DNA of 64,000 nt from Pseudomonas sp. Leaf48 (GCF_001421885.1 NZ_LMLH01000012.1:129066-193065); one strand, 5' to 3'; counted from the stretch's first letter, positions 55,508 to 64,000 are shown. Notes: generated by a model from the sequence alone, not told the origin. A program made the numbers and translations.

Positions 55508-56281
55508 ATGAAGGCAGTTATTCTGGCGGGTGGTCTGGGCACGCGTATCAGCGAAGAGTCGCACCTCAAGCCCAAGCCAATGATCGAGATCGGTGGCAAG
55601 CCAATTCTCTGGCACATCATGAAGCAATATTCCGCTCACGGAATTCACGACTTCGTGATTTGCCTTGGCTACAAGGGTTACGCGATCAAGGACTTCTTCG
55701 CCAATTACTTCCTGCACACCTCTGACGTCACGTTCGACATGTCCAACAACCGCATGGACGTTCACCAGAACTACAGCGAGCCGTGGCGCGTGACCCTGAT
55801 CGATACCGGCGAGGACACCATGACCGGTGGCCGCCTGCGTCGTGCCGCGCGTTATCTGGAGGGCGAGCAAGCGTTCTGCTTTACCTACGGCGACGGTGTC
55901 TCGGACCTGAACATTGGCGCCCTGGTGGACTTCCACCTGACCCACGGCAAGCTCGCGACCGTGACCGCCGTACAGCCACCGGGGCGTTACGGCGCGCTGG
56001 AGCGTGACGGTGACAGCGTCAAAGGCTTCGTCGAGAAGCCGCGCGGCGACGGTGGCTGGATCAATGGCGGCTTCTTCGTGCTGTCGCCCAAGGTGCTGCC
56101 GTACATCGCCGATGATCAGACTTCGTGGGAATCCGAACCTTTGGCCGCACTGGCCAACGAGCAACAGCTGCAAGCGTTCCAGCACGATGGTTTCTGGCAC
56201 CCGATGGATACCCTGCGGGACAAAAACCACCTTGAGCACCTGTGGCAGAGCGGGGAGGCCCCATGGAAGCAATGGGACTGA
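55508..56281 (+). CDS. rfbF: Glucose-1-phosphate cytidylyltransferase
   Basis: A 257-residue nucleotidyltransferase making CDP-glucose from glucose 1-phosphate and CTP. The signature AVILAGGLGTRISEES is at residues 3-18. The family motifs KPKPMIEIGGKPILWHIMK, YGDGVSD and GRYGALE follow. AAGAGGGG lies seven bases upstream of the ATG. It opens an operon whose next gene is the CDP-glucose dehydratase, overlapped by 19 bp. Confidence 0.96.
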   Translation: MKAVILAGGLGTRISEESHLKPKPMIEIGGKPILWHIMKQYSAHGIHDFVICLGYKGYAIKDFFANYFLHTSDVTFDMSNNRMDVHQNYSEPWRVTLIDTGEDTMTGGRLRRAARYLEGEQAFCFTYGDGVSDLNIGALVDFHLTHGKLATVTAVQPPGRYGALERDGDSVKGFVEKPRGDGGWINGGFFVLSPKVLPYIADDQTSWESEPLAALANEQQLQAFQHDGFWHPMDTLRDKNHLEHLWQSGEAPWKQWD

Positions 56282-57345
56282 GCCCGGAGTTCTGGCGCGG
56301 CAAGCGGGTTCTGCTGACTGGCCATACCGGCTTCAAGGGCAGTTGGTTGACGCTGTGGCTGCAAAGCCTCGGAGCCGAGGTCAGCGGGTTCTCGCTCGAT
56401 CCGTCGACCGAACCGAGCCTGTTCGAACTGGCGCGGGTGCACGAGGGCATCAACGATCAGCGCGGCGACCTACGTGACCTGGGCGCGTTGCTGGAGCTGA
56501 TCGCCGAGACCCGACCGCAAATCGTCCTGCACCTGGCGGCTCAACCGCTGGTGCGTGAAGGCTATCGCGACCCGCTGGGGACTTACTCCAGCAACGTCAT
56601 GGGCACACTCAATCTGCTTGAGGCGATCCGTCAGGTCGGCGGCGTGCGCGCGTGCGTGCTGGTAACTACCGACAAGGTGTACGCCAACCAGGAATGGGCG
56701 TGGCCGTATCGCGAAACCGAAGCGCTGGGCGGGCACGACCCTTACAGCAGCAGCAAGGCTTGCTGTGAATTGTTGGCGCAGTCCTATGCCGCTTCTTTCT
56801 TCCCTGCGCACAAATACGCAGAACACGGTCTGGCCCTGGCCACCGCGCGCGCCGGCAACGTTCTGGGTGGCGGTGATTTTGCACCGGAGCGTTTGATCCC
56901 CGATGTGCTCAGGGCCTGGACCGCCGACGAACCGGTGACCTTGCGCTACCCGCACGCCGTACGCCCGTGGCAACACGCGCTGGAGCCGCTGGCGGGTTAC
57001 CTGCAACTGGCCGCCAGCCTTTATGAAAAAGGCCCCGAATTTGCCGGTGCATGGAACTTCGGCCCGAGCGAAGCCGACATGTGCAGCGTTGGCGAGGTGG
57101 TCAAGTTGCTCTCCAGCCGCTGGCCGCAAGCGCGTGGCTTGCGCATCGAACCGAGTGAACTGCACGAGGCGGGCCTGTTGCGCCTGGACAGCAGCCGCGC
57201 CCGTCAGTTGCTGGGCTGGCAACCGCGCTGGTCGTTGCAGCAGTGCCTGACCCAGACCCTCGATTGGCACCTGGCCTGGCAAAACGGCGACGACATGCGC
57301 GCAATCTCCCTGGCTCAGTTGAACCTGTACCGAGGCGCGCTGTGA
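56263..57345 (+). CDS. rfbG: CDP-glucose 4,6-dehydratase
   Basis: A 360-residue NAD-dependent extended SDR enzyme that makes CDP-4-keto-6-deoxyglucose. The dinucleotide-binding TGHTGFKGSW lies at 19-28, TTDKVY (135-140) and the catalytic YSSSK (Y161, K165) follow. The C-terminal motif RPWQHALEPLAGY is diagnostic of the CDP-glucose enzyme. GGGGAGG fits the ATG at 56263. It overlaps rfbF by 19 bp and the epimerase gene by 4 bp. Confidence 0.96.
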   Translation: MEAMGLSPEFWRGKRVLLTGHTGFKGSWLTLWLQSLGAEVSGFSLDPSTEPSLFELARVHEGINDQRGDLRDLGALLELIAETRPQIVLHLAAQPLVREGYRDPLGTYSSNVMGTLNLLEAIRQVGGVRACVLVTTDKVYANQEWAWPYRETEALGGHDPYSSSKACCELLAQSYAASFFPAHKYAEHGLALATARAGNVLGGGDFAPERLIPDVLRAWTADEPVTLRYPHAVRPWQHALEPLAGYLQLAASLYEKGPEFAGAWNFGPSEADMCSVGEVVKLLSSRWPQARGLRIEPSELHEAGLLRLDSSRARQLLGWQPRWSLQQCLTQTLDWHLAWQNGDDMRAISLAQLNLYRGAL

Positions 57346-57902
57346 GTGAGTTTGTGTTGAAGCCATTGCCCTTGGGCGGACTGTTCAGCGTGCAGCACAA
57401 ACGCTTCGAAGACGAGCGCGGACACTTTGCCCGGCTGTTTTGCGAGGGCAGCCTGAGCGCGTTCGGCGAGCCGTTTCATATTCGTCAGATCAATCATTCC
57501 TGCACGCGTGAACGCGGCACTGTGCGCGGTCTGCATTATCAGAACGCCAGTGCGCCGGAGGCCAAGTTGATCACCTGCCTGCGCGGTGAAGTCTGGGACG
57601 TGGCGGTGGATTTGCGCCCCGATTCCGCCACCTTCCTGCACTGGCACGCCGAGCACCTGCGTGCCGGTGACGGTCGCAGCCTGCTGATCCCGGCCGGTTT
57701 TGCCCATGGCTTCCAGACCCTGACCGCCGACGCCGAGTTGCTCTATTTGCACAGCGCCGATTACACGCCCGCCCACGAGGGTGGCTTGTCGGTGAACGAT
57801 CCACGGCTGGCGATTACCTGGCCGTTACCTGTCAATAATCTGTCGGCCAGGGATGCCAACCATCCTTTGCTCGATGAACACTTCGCCGGAGTGACTCTAT
57901 GA
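57342..57902 (+). CDS. dTDP-4-dehydrorhamnose 3,5-epimerase family protein (RfbC-like, probably acts on a CDP sugar)
   Basis: A 186-residue cupin-fold epimerase. The conserved segment GTVRGLHYQN contains the catalytic His (H65), followed by CLRGEVWDVAVDLRPDS and the tail FAHGFQTLTADAELLY. Homologues epimerise 4-keto sugars at C3/C5. Because the operon makes a CDP-4-keto sugar and has no dTDP genes, the substrate is probably CDP-linked. Start GTG 57342 overlaps the rfbG stop (GTGA). Confidence 0.88.
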   Translation: MSEFVLKPLPLGGLFSVQHKRFEDERGHFARLFCEGSLSAFGEPFHIRQINHSCTRERGTVRGLHYQNASAPEAKLITCLRGEVWDVAVDLRPDSATFLHWHAEHLRAGDGRSLLIPAGFAHGFQTLTADAELLYLHSADYTPAHEGGLSVNDPRLAITWPLPVNNLSARDANHPLLDEHFAGVTL

Positions 57903-59125
57903 ACTGCCGTGGTTGCGGTACTGCTCTGGCTTTGCCGCTGATCGACCTGGGCACTTCGCCGCCGTCCAATGCCTACGTGCGCGCCGATCAGCTGGAGCAC
58001 GCCGAACAATGGGTGCCGCTGAAGGTTGCAGTGTGTCAGCAGTGCTGGCTGGTACAGACCGAGGATTACACCAGCGCCGACAGCCTGTTTGACGCCGAAT
58101 ACGCTTATTTCAGTTCGTTCTCCAGTACCTGGCTGGCCCATGCCGAACGCTATGTGGCCGAGATGGTCGAGCGCTTTGGCCTGAGCGCCGACAGCCGCGT
58201 GGTGGAAATCGCCGCCAACGACGGTTACCTGTTGCAGTACGTGGCCGGGCGCGGCATCCCCTGCCTGGGCGTCGAACCGACCCGCAGCACCGCGCAAGCG
58301 GCGCGGGAAAAAGGCCTGGAAATTCGTGAGCTGTTCTTTGGCCGCGAAACCGCTGCGCAGTTGATCGCCGAGGGCTGGTCTGCCGACCTGATGGCGGCCA
58401 ACAACGTGCTGGCCCATGTGCCGGACATCAATGATTTCCTCGGCGGTTTCGCGACCCTGCTCAAACCGACCGGTGTAGCGACGTTCGAGTTTCCGCAGTT
58501 GCTGACACTGATGGCCGGGCAGCAGTTCGACACGCTGTATCACGAGCACTATTCCTACTTGTCGCTGACCGCCGTGCAGGCCTTGTGCGCGCGCAATGGC
58601 CTGGAAGTGTTCGACGTCAGTCAGTTGTCGACCCATGGCGGTTCGTTGCGGGTGTTCATCCAGCGCGCCGACGGCGTTCGCCGCGACGTGCAGCCGGCGG
58701 TTCAACAACAACTGCAGGCCGAGCTTGCCGCCGGGGTGAAAACTGCCGGGTACTACGCGACCCTCGCGCCTGCCGCCGAGCGCATCAAGCACGAACTGCT
58801 GCGCTTCCTGTTGCAGGCCAAGGCGGACGGCAAGCGTGTGGTCGGTTACGGCGCCGCTGCCAAAGGCAACACCTTGCTCAACTACGCCGGGGTCAAGCCG
58901 GACCTGTTGGCCTGGGTGGCCGATGCCAATCCGCACAAGCAGGGCAAGTATTTGCCGGGCAGTCGCATTCCGATTGTGGCGCCTGGGCAGATCGATATAG
59001 AGAAGCCGGATTACGTGTTGGTCCTGCCGTGGAACCTGCTGCACGAAGTCAGTCAACAACTGGCGCAGGTGCGTCAGTGGGACGGCCGCTTCGTGATCGC
59101 CGTACCCGAGTTGACTGTCCTGTGA
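57899..59125 (+). CDS. NDP-4-keto-sugar C-methyltransferase (TylC3/TcaB9-type)
   Basis: A 408-residue SAM-dependent sugar C3-methyltransferase. An N-terminal zinc site (C3, C6, C46, C49) precedes a class I SAM fold (VVEIAANDGYLL at 101-112) and a C-terminal domain with VVGYGAAAKGNTLL. The HEH motif (215-217, in YHEHYSYLS) is the catalytic region known in TcaB9/TylC3. It overlaps the epimerase gene by 4 bp. The product is expected to carry a branched 3-C-methyl. Confidence 0.9.
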   Translation: MNCRGCGTALALPLIDLGTSPPSNAYVRADQLEHAEQWVPLKVAVCQQCWLVQTEDYTSADSLFDAEYAYFSSFSSTWLAHAERYVAEMVERFGLSADSRVVEIAANDGYLLQYVAGRGIPCLGVEPTRSTAQAAREKGLEIRELFFGRETAAQLIAEGWSADLMAANNVLAHVPDINDFLGGFATLLKPTGVATFEFPQLLTLMAGQQFDTLYHEHYSYLSLTAVQALCARNGLEVFDVSQLSTHGGSLRVFIQRADGVRRDVQPAVQQQLQAELAAGVKTAGYYATLAPAAERIKHELLRFLLQAKADGKRVVGYGAAAKGNTLLNYAGVKPDLLAWVADANPHKQGKYLPGSRIPIVAPGQIDIEKPDYVLVLPWNLLHEVSQQLAQVRQWDGRFVIAVPELTVL

Positions 59126-59979
59126 AAGTGCTCGTGACCGGTGCCACCGGGTTCGTCGGCCGTCATCTGGTCGCCGCCTTGCTCGCCCGTGGCTGTGAAG
59201 TCCGGGCGGTAGCGCGCAACGCCGAGACCGCCGCGTGCTTGCCGTGGATCAATGCAGTGGAGTTCATCGCTGCGGATATTCACGCCCCGACGCTGAACCT
59301 TGACGCGCTGACCGATGGCGTCGACGCCCTGATGCATCTGGCGTGGCCAGGCTTGCCGAACTATCAGGCGCTGTTTCACTTCGAGCACAACCTGATGGCC
59401 GACTACCGGTTCATCAAAGGCGTGGTGGAGGCGGGCGTCTCACAGGTATTGGTTACTGGCACCTGTTTCGAATACGGCATGCAAAGTGGTCCGCTCAGTG
59501 AGCAGACCGAGCCGCAGCCAGGCAACCCTTACGGTTTGGCAAAAAATACGCTGCGTGTGTTTTTACAGAATCTGCAGCGGGTTCAGCCGTTCACCCTGCA
59601 GTGGGCGCGGTTGTTTTACCTGCACGGCGAGGGGCAAAACCCGAACAGTCTGCTGGCCGCACTGGACCGGGCCATCGATGCCGGGGATGACAGCTTCAAC
59701 ATGTCCGCTGGCGAACAGTTGCGTGATTACCTATCGATTGAAACGGCTGCCGGCTACCTCGCCGCGATCCTGCATCAGCGCGACTTCGATGGTGTCATCA
59801 ATTGCTCCAGCGGCCAGCCGATTTCGGTGCGAGCCCTGGTCGAGCAGCGGCTGCGCGCGCGCGGTGCATCGATCCAATTGAACCTCGGTCACTACCCATA
59901 TCCGATCCACGAACCGATGGCGTTCTGGGGTGTGGCGGACCGTCTGCAACAGCTACTGGGAGCATCGCATGAGGCATGA
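59122..59979 (+). CDS. NAD-dependent epimerase/dehydratase, probable NDP-sugar 4-ketoreductase
   Basis: A 285-residue SDR. The Rossmann signature VTGATGFVGRH lies at 5-15 and the active-site YGLAK at 137-141. Short length and operon position after the C-methyltransferase suggest it reduces the C4 ketone. Start GTG 59122 overlaps the preceding stop (GTGA). Confidence 0.86.
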   Translation: MKVLVTGATGFVGRHLVAALLARGCEVRAVARNAETAACLPWINAVEFIAADIHAPTLNLDALTDGVDALMHLAWPGLPNYQALFHFEHNLMADYRFIKGVVEAGVSQVLVTGTCFEYGMQSGPLSEQTEPQPGNPYGLAKNTLRVFLQNLQRVQPFTLQWARLFYLHGEGQNPNSLLAALDRAIDAGDDSFNMSAGEQLRDYLSIETAAGYLAAILHQRDFDGVINCSSGQPISVRALVEQRLRARGASIQLNLGHYPYPIHEPMAFWGVADRLQQLLGASHEA

Positions 59980-61039
59980 GTTGTATCGGGTCGCCGACCT
60001 GCCGGTGTTGCAGAACCGCACCTTTGCCGACCCCGCGTCGGCCAGGGCCTCTGCCCGCGCCGACATGGTGCTGGTGCAAGACCACAAGAGCGGGTTGATC
60101 TTCAACCAGGCCTTCGATGCCGACAAGCTCAGCTACGACGCCGATTATCAGAACGAGCAAGCGCACTCCGGCCAGTTCCAGAAACACTTGAGCGATGTCG
60201 AGGGCATCATTGCCCGTCACTTCAAGGGCCGGGAACTGATCGAAGTCGGCTGTGGCAAGGGCTACTTTCTCGAACTGTTGAAAGGCCTCGGCTACGCCAT
60301 TACCGGCATCGACCCTGCTTACGAAGGCGATAATGCCGATGTGATCAAGGCGCCGTTCACGCGCGGCCTGGGGCTGGCGGCGGACGCCATCGTGCTGCGC
60401 CATGTGCTGGAGCACATTCAGGACCCGGTGAGCTTTCTCGCCGAAATGGCCGATGCCAACCAGGGCGGGCAGATCTACATCGAGGTGCCGTGCTTCGACT
60501 GGATCCTCGATCACAAAGCCTGGTTCGACCTGTTCTACGAACACGTCAATTACTTCCGCCTCGATGACCTGCGCCGGATGTTCGGCACGGTGCATGAGGC
60601 CGGTCACCTGTTCGGTGGCCAATACCTGTACATCGTTGCCGACCTTGCGACCTTGCGCCTGACCCCGGAGCAACCGGTGCCGCGCCTGGACCTGCCCGAC
60701 GGTTTCACCAGCAGCCTGGAGCGCGCGGTGCAGATCATTCAGGCAGCACCAGAACAGGGTTCAGCGATCTGGGGCGCGTCATCCAAAGGCGTGATCTATT
60801 CGCTGTTCCTGCAACGGGCGGGCGTAACGGTAGATCGTGTGGTGGATATCAACCCGGCCAAACAGGGGCGGTACCTGCCCCTGAGCGGCGCGCGGGTTTG
60901 CTCGCCGCAAGAAGCCATGGATGCGCTGCCAGAAGGCGCCAATGTGTTTGTGATGAACTCCAATTACCTCGAAGAAATCAAGCGGATGACCGATGGACGC
61001 TACGTCTATCACGCCGTCGACAGCGCTTCGTTCCAGTGA
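59969..61039 (+). CDS. Class I SAM-dependent methyltransferase, possible sugar O-methyltransferase
   Basis: A 356-residue methyltransferase. The SAM-binding motif is LIEVGCGKGYFLELL (about 90-104). ADAIVLRHVLEHIQDP and WFDLFYEHVNYF recall the C-methyltransferase next door. A C-terminal half with AIWGASSKGVIYSLFLQRAG resembles the same family's tail, but the N-terminal zinc cysteines are missing. It overlaps the reductase gene by 11 bp. The target position on the sugar is unknown. Confidence 0.8.
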   Translation: MRHELYRVADLPVLQNRTFADPASARASARADMVLVQDHKSGLIFNQAFDADKLSYDADYQNEQAHSGQFQKHLSDVEGIIARHFKGRELIEVGCGKGYFLELLKGLGYAITGIDPAYEGDNADVIKAPFTRGLGLAADAIVLRHVLEHIQDPVSFLAEMADANQGGQIYIEVPCFDWILDHKAWFDLFYEHVNYFRLDDLRRMFGTVHEAGHLFGGQYLYIVADLATLRLTPEQPVPRLDLPDGFTSSLERAVQIIQAAPEQGSAIWGASSKGVIYSLFLQRAGVTVDRVVDINPAKQGRYLPLSGARVCSPQEAMDALPEGANVFVMNSNYLEEIKRMTDGRYVYHAVDSASFQ

Positions 61040-61055
61040 CTATTGAGATTCTAAA

Positions 61056-61793
61056 ATGACCGACAACACCATCAATAAAGCCTTCGAAGCCGAATGCCAG
61101 GAACAGATCGCCCAGCAGGGTGACAACCAGAAACTTACCGGCCTGGCGCAGGATTTTTTCAACGAGTCGGCCCGACACAAGTACAGCTACCACTTCTCGT
61201 GGATGGGCCGTCCGATCATTCAGTTGCCGCAAGACATGATGGCAATGCAGGAGATCATCTGGCAGGTCAAACCGGACCTGGTGATCGAGTGCGGCATCGC
61301 CCACGGCGGTTCGATCATTTACTACGCGTCCCTGCTGGAGCTGCAAGGCCACGGTGAAGTGCTGGGCATCGACCTGGACATTCGTCCGCACAATCGCGAA
61401 GCCATCGAAAGCCACCCGATGAGCAAGCGCATCAAGATGATCGAAGGTTCGAGCATTGACGCGGGCATCGCGGCCCAAGTGCGTGCTGCCGCCGCAGGCA
61501 AGAAAGTCATTCTGGTCCTGGACTCCAACCACACCCACGACCACGTGCTCGAAGAGCTGCGTCTGTACGCGCCGCTGGTCTCGGTGGACAGCTACTGCGT
61601 GGTTATGGACACCGTGGTTGAAGACATGCCGGCCGATTTCTTCCCGGACCGTCCATGGGGCCCGGGCAACAACCCGAAGACCGCCGTATGGAAGTACCTG
61701 GAAGAAAACGCTGATTTTGAAGTCGACCGTCAGTTGCAGAACAAACTGCTGATTACCGTGGCGCCGGACGGCTATCTGCGTCGGGTTCGTTAA
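61056..61793 (+). CDS. CmcI-family cephalosporin hydroxylase-like (rhamnosyl O-methyltransferase-type) protein
   Basis: A 245-residue protein of the CmcI/RhlOMT family, SAM-fold enzymes that include O-methyltransferases acting on sugars in glycan and glycolipid pathways. The SAM-like motif VIECGIAHGGSIIYYASL lies at 76-93, and VLDSNHTHDHVLEEL follows at about 153-167. It is close to the island's sugar genes, so methylation of the glycan is the likely role. Confidence 0.85.
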   Translation: MTDNTINKAFEAECQEQIAQQGDNQKLTGLAQDFFNESARHKYSYHFSWMGRPIIQLPQDMMAMQEIIWQVKPDLVIECGIAHGGSIIYYASLLELQGHGEVLGIDLDIRPHNREAIESHPMSKRIKMIEGSSIDAGIAAQVRAAAAGKKVILVLDSNHTHDHVLEELRLYAPLVSVDSYCVVMDTVVEDMPADFFPDRPWGPGNNPKTAVWKYLEENADFEVDRQLQNKLLITVAPDGYLRRVR

Positions 61794-61846
61794 GCAACAG
61801 CATCATTGTTGAGTTCATCGGGCGATAGCCAGTGGCGGGGAAGAAA

Positions 61847-64000
61847 ATGCAAGGCAAGTACGGTTCTGAAAGCGGATTACCACTGAACGAGTTGTTGACG
61901 GTGGTGCTGGTCACCCATAACCGTCCGGCCTTTGTGCGCCGGGCAATCAAGTTTTACAGCACCTTGCCTTGCAGGATTTTGCTGCTGGACTCTTCGACCC
62001 GGGTCACCGATGGCATCGGCGGCGTGTTCCCGTCGGTCGACTACCGGCATGTGCCGCAGTTTGGCTATCAGGGCCTGCGGGCCAAGCTCGACTACGGCGT
62101 GCAACAGGTCACCACGCCGTACATGATATTCGCCGCCGACGATGACTTCATCGTGCATGACGCGATCCAGGCTTCGGTTTCGTTTCTGGAGTCGAACCCC
62201 GATTACGGCATGTGCCACGGCTATTGCCTGATGTACCTGACCCTGGCGAGCAGCGTGTGCTACTACCGTCGGGACAAGAAGGTCTGCGAAGACTATTCGT
62301 CCGAGCGTGCGCAGGACCGGGTCATCGATTTCATGCAGCAGTACGTTCCGCCGTTTTATGCCGTCCACCGTGTCGAGCTGTTGCGCGACTGGTACGCAGT
62401 CATGCCGGAAAACACCAGTTTCGAATGGCAGGAAATCGGCCATGCGTACTACATGCTGGCAAGGTCAAAGGCGCGGCTGCTACCCATTCCTTATGTCGTG
62501 CGAGAGGCCAATTACATGGCCTCGGAGCACAATACCGAGGTCATGACCACCCTCAGCGCCAGCGATGCCAAATCGGTGTCGGAGCGTGAGGCTTTCGCCG
62601 AGTTGCTGTCGACACTGCCAAGTGTGCAAACCGGACTGGATCCGGCACAGGGCAGGCAGTTGGCTCTGGACAGTTTTGAGGCAATGGGTCAGTGCCTGCG
62701 CACTTCCAGATCGTTGACCATCGAACCCATTTTCGAATCGCGCTGGAGCAATGTGCAGAATGGGCCAGACCGTAAATTCGGCCTTTTACAATACGTCGAG
62801 ATGCCTTACTACAATCAGGCATTCTTCGACCTGTTGACTCAAATCGAATTTTTGCTGCATGCCATGCCGGCCGGTCGTCTTCAGCTACAAGGGCTTGAAG
62901 GTATTTGGGCGGACCAGGAAAACATGATGCGGCCACGCAACAACGACACCGCCCAAAGCGTCGTCGATCGGCTGTGGCACGCATTTGACAGCGGCCCATT
63001 CAACCGTAGGGTGGTCACGCGTCTGGCGCAACAGCTGGAACTTCTGGGTACAGCCCAAGAGGCACAGGATATGTTCGCCTGGAGCGAGCGCCTGGACGCC
63101 GTATCGACCCAAGACCATACAGAAGCATTCGGTGCCATGCGTTCCGGTCGCCTGCTCAAGTGGCTGGCAGCGCGTACGCCGGACGCAGACGAAGTCGCCG
63201 CGACTTCGCGTCACCTGGCGGCCCACAACGGTGGTCCGCAATTCGGCATTCTGATACTGGACCTCGACAACGACGCGGCCAAGCTGCAGATCACCCTCGA
63301 TAGCTTGCTGGAAGGTCACAACCACGCCTTCAAAATCGTGGTGTTCACCACGGGTGAGCCGCTGACGGCGACGACGGAGCAGAACACGCTGCACTTTGTT
63401 CGAGTGACCCAGGCCAACTTTGTCGACAAGCTCAATCAAGTCGCGCGTCTGTCTACCTGCGACTGGTTGCTGCTGACCGAGGCGGGTGACGAGTTCACCG
63501 CCGGTGGCCTGTTGCGCGCCGGTCTGGAATTGCACGCCGCACCTGACTGCCGAGCGGTGGCAATGGACGAAATTCATCGCGACGCCCATGGCGCGCTGGT
63601 TGACGTGTTTCGTCCGGGCTTCAACCTCGACCTGCTGCTCAGCCTTCCAGCGCTGATGGCGCGGCACTGGCTGATCCGCAAGGATGTCTGGTTGGACGCC
63701 GGCGGTTACCAGGCCGACTTCAGCAAGGCGCTGGAGTTCGACCTGCTGCTGCGTATCATCGAACAGGGCGGCATGGCCTGGCTGGCTCATCTGGACGAAC
63801 CGCTGCTGATCGCCCCTGCAGCCGCACGCGAAGAAAATGCCCACGAGCGCCAGACGTTGATCCGTCACCTCGCCACCCGCGGCTACAAGGCGCAAGTCAC
63901 CTCGGACACGCCGGGCACTTTCCGCATCGACTACCGGCACACTGAGCGCCCGCTGGTGTCGATCATTGTGCCGAGCCAGGACAACCTGGCGCAGGTTCAA
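61847..64000 (+). CDS. Multi-module glycosyltransferase, 3' end outside the window
   Basis: An open frame of 718 codons without a stop at the window edge. It starts at an ATG preceded by GGGGAAG. Module 1 (about 15-300) is a GT2-like unit of the TIGR00180 type (VVLVTHNRPAF, AADDDF). A helical region leads to module 2 (about 460-690), with NFVDKLNQVARLSTCDWLLL and VFRPGFNLDLLLSLP, which is related to module 2 of the large enzyme after flgL. A third module opens at about residue 700 (RPLVSIIVPSQDN). It probably adds sugars of the same glycan. Confidence 0.82.
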   Translation, partial: MQGKYGSESGLPLNELLTVVLVTHNRPAFVRRAIKFYSTLPCRILLLDSSTRVTDGIGGVFPSVDYRHVPQFGYQGLRAKLDYGVQQVTTPYMIFAADDDFIVHDAIQASVSFLESNPDYGMCHGYCLMYLTLASSVCYYRRDKKVCEDYSSERAQDRVIDFMQQYVPPFYAVHRVELLRDWYAVMPENTSFEWQEIGHAYYMLARSKARLLPIPYVVREANYMASEHNTEVMTTLSASDAKSVSEREAFAELLSTLPSVQTGLDPAQGRQLALDSFEAMGQCLRTSRSLTIEPIFESRWSNVQNGPDRKFGLLQYVEMPYYNQAFFDLLTQIEFLLHAMPAGRLQLQGLEGIWADQENMMRPRNNDTAQSVVDRLWHAFDSGPFNRRVVTRLAQQLELLGTAQEAQDMFAWSERLDAVSTQDHTEAFGAMRSGRLLKWLAARTPDADEVAATSRHLAAHNGGPQFGILILDLDNDAAKLQITLDSLLEGHNHAFKIVVFTTGEPLTATTEQNTLHFVRVTQANFVDKLNQVARLSTCDWLLLTEAGDEFTAGGLLRAGLELHAAPDCRAVAMDEIHRDAHGALVDVFRPGFNLDLLLSLPALMARHWLIRKDVWLDAGGYQADFSKALEFDLLLRIIEQGGMAWLAHLDEPLLIAPAAAREENAHERQTLIRHLATRGYKAQVTSDTPGTFRIDYRHTERPLVSIIVPSQDNLAQVQ

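Noticed and set aside
1..64000. tRNA, rRNA or integrase-linked attachment sites
   Set aside because: None could be recognised by eye on either strand; a tRNA-scan run would be decisive.

Overview
The window looks like chromosomal DNA of a fluorescent Pseudomonas (P. fluorescens complex). The evidence is GC-rich coding, a Lap biofilm module (LapA-type adhesin, LapD, LapG), a phhRAB-tyrB aromatic amino acid cluster, polar-flagellum genes in Pseudomonas order (flgF to flgL followed by glycan genes), and many copies of the Pseudomonas REP core (GTGGGAGCGGGCTTGC) as inverted pairs. No rRNA, tRNA, CRISPR array, prophage or IS element was recognised.

Layout. (1) 1-7.3 kb: the 3' part of a giant RTX/vWA adhesin, facing lapD and lapG. 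The adhesin has a 118-bp tandem duplication and a frame break at its left edge. The adhesin-lapD gap holds a dispersed Pseudomonas repeat and a ~72-bp tandem array. (2) 7.4-20.2 kb: housekeeping and regulatory genes (YbaN, UPF0149, RecQ, MarR, FimV-like, Rdx/SelW-like, EamA with AraC, LpxH-like phosphatase, HD protein, Mpo1-like, second AraC, TrkH, nitroreductase). (3) 20.3-23.6 kb: a Cpx-type envelope-stress unit (coiled-coil membrane protein, CpxR-like, CpxP/Spy-like, CpxA-like) with a CpxR-box-like site. (4) 23.7-29.5 kb: yciI and yciB, then a forward run of PHP exonuclease, YciO/TsaC-type protein, scpA, scpB, rluB. (5) 29.5-38.7 kb: aromatic amino acid uptake and catabolism (AroP-type permease, phhA, phhB, tyrB, regulator phhR) with arfB, an MFS exporter and small ORFs between. 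PhhR/TyrR-box-like sites lie before both the permease and phhA. (6) 38.8-43.0 kb: napEDABC periplasmic nitrate reductase behind an FNR/ANR-type promoter. (7) 43.1-51.6 kb: flgFGHIJKL behind a -24/-12 promoter. (8) 51.6-64.0 kb: a glycan island with a four-module glycosyltransferase, a tightly overlapping CDP-sugar operon (cytidylyltransferase, CDP-glucose 4,6-dehydratase, 3,5-epimerase, C-methyltransferase, 4-reductase), two further methyltransferases, and a second multi-module glycosyltransferase that runs off the window.

How it fits together. LapG and LapD control retention of the LapA-type adhesin in response to c-di-GMP. PhhR probably coordinates uptake of aromatic amino acids with Phe to Tyr to hydroxyphenylpyruvate catabolism. 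The glycan island next to the hook-filament junction genes probably builds and attaches a flagellin glycan. Its enzyme set predicts a CDP-activated 3-C-methyl-6-deoxyhexose with later methylation, and it is the best candidate here for a little-described system.
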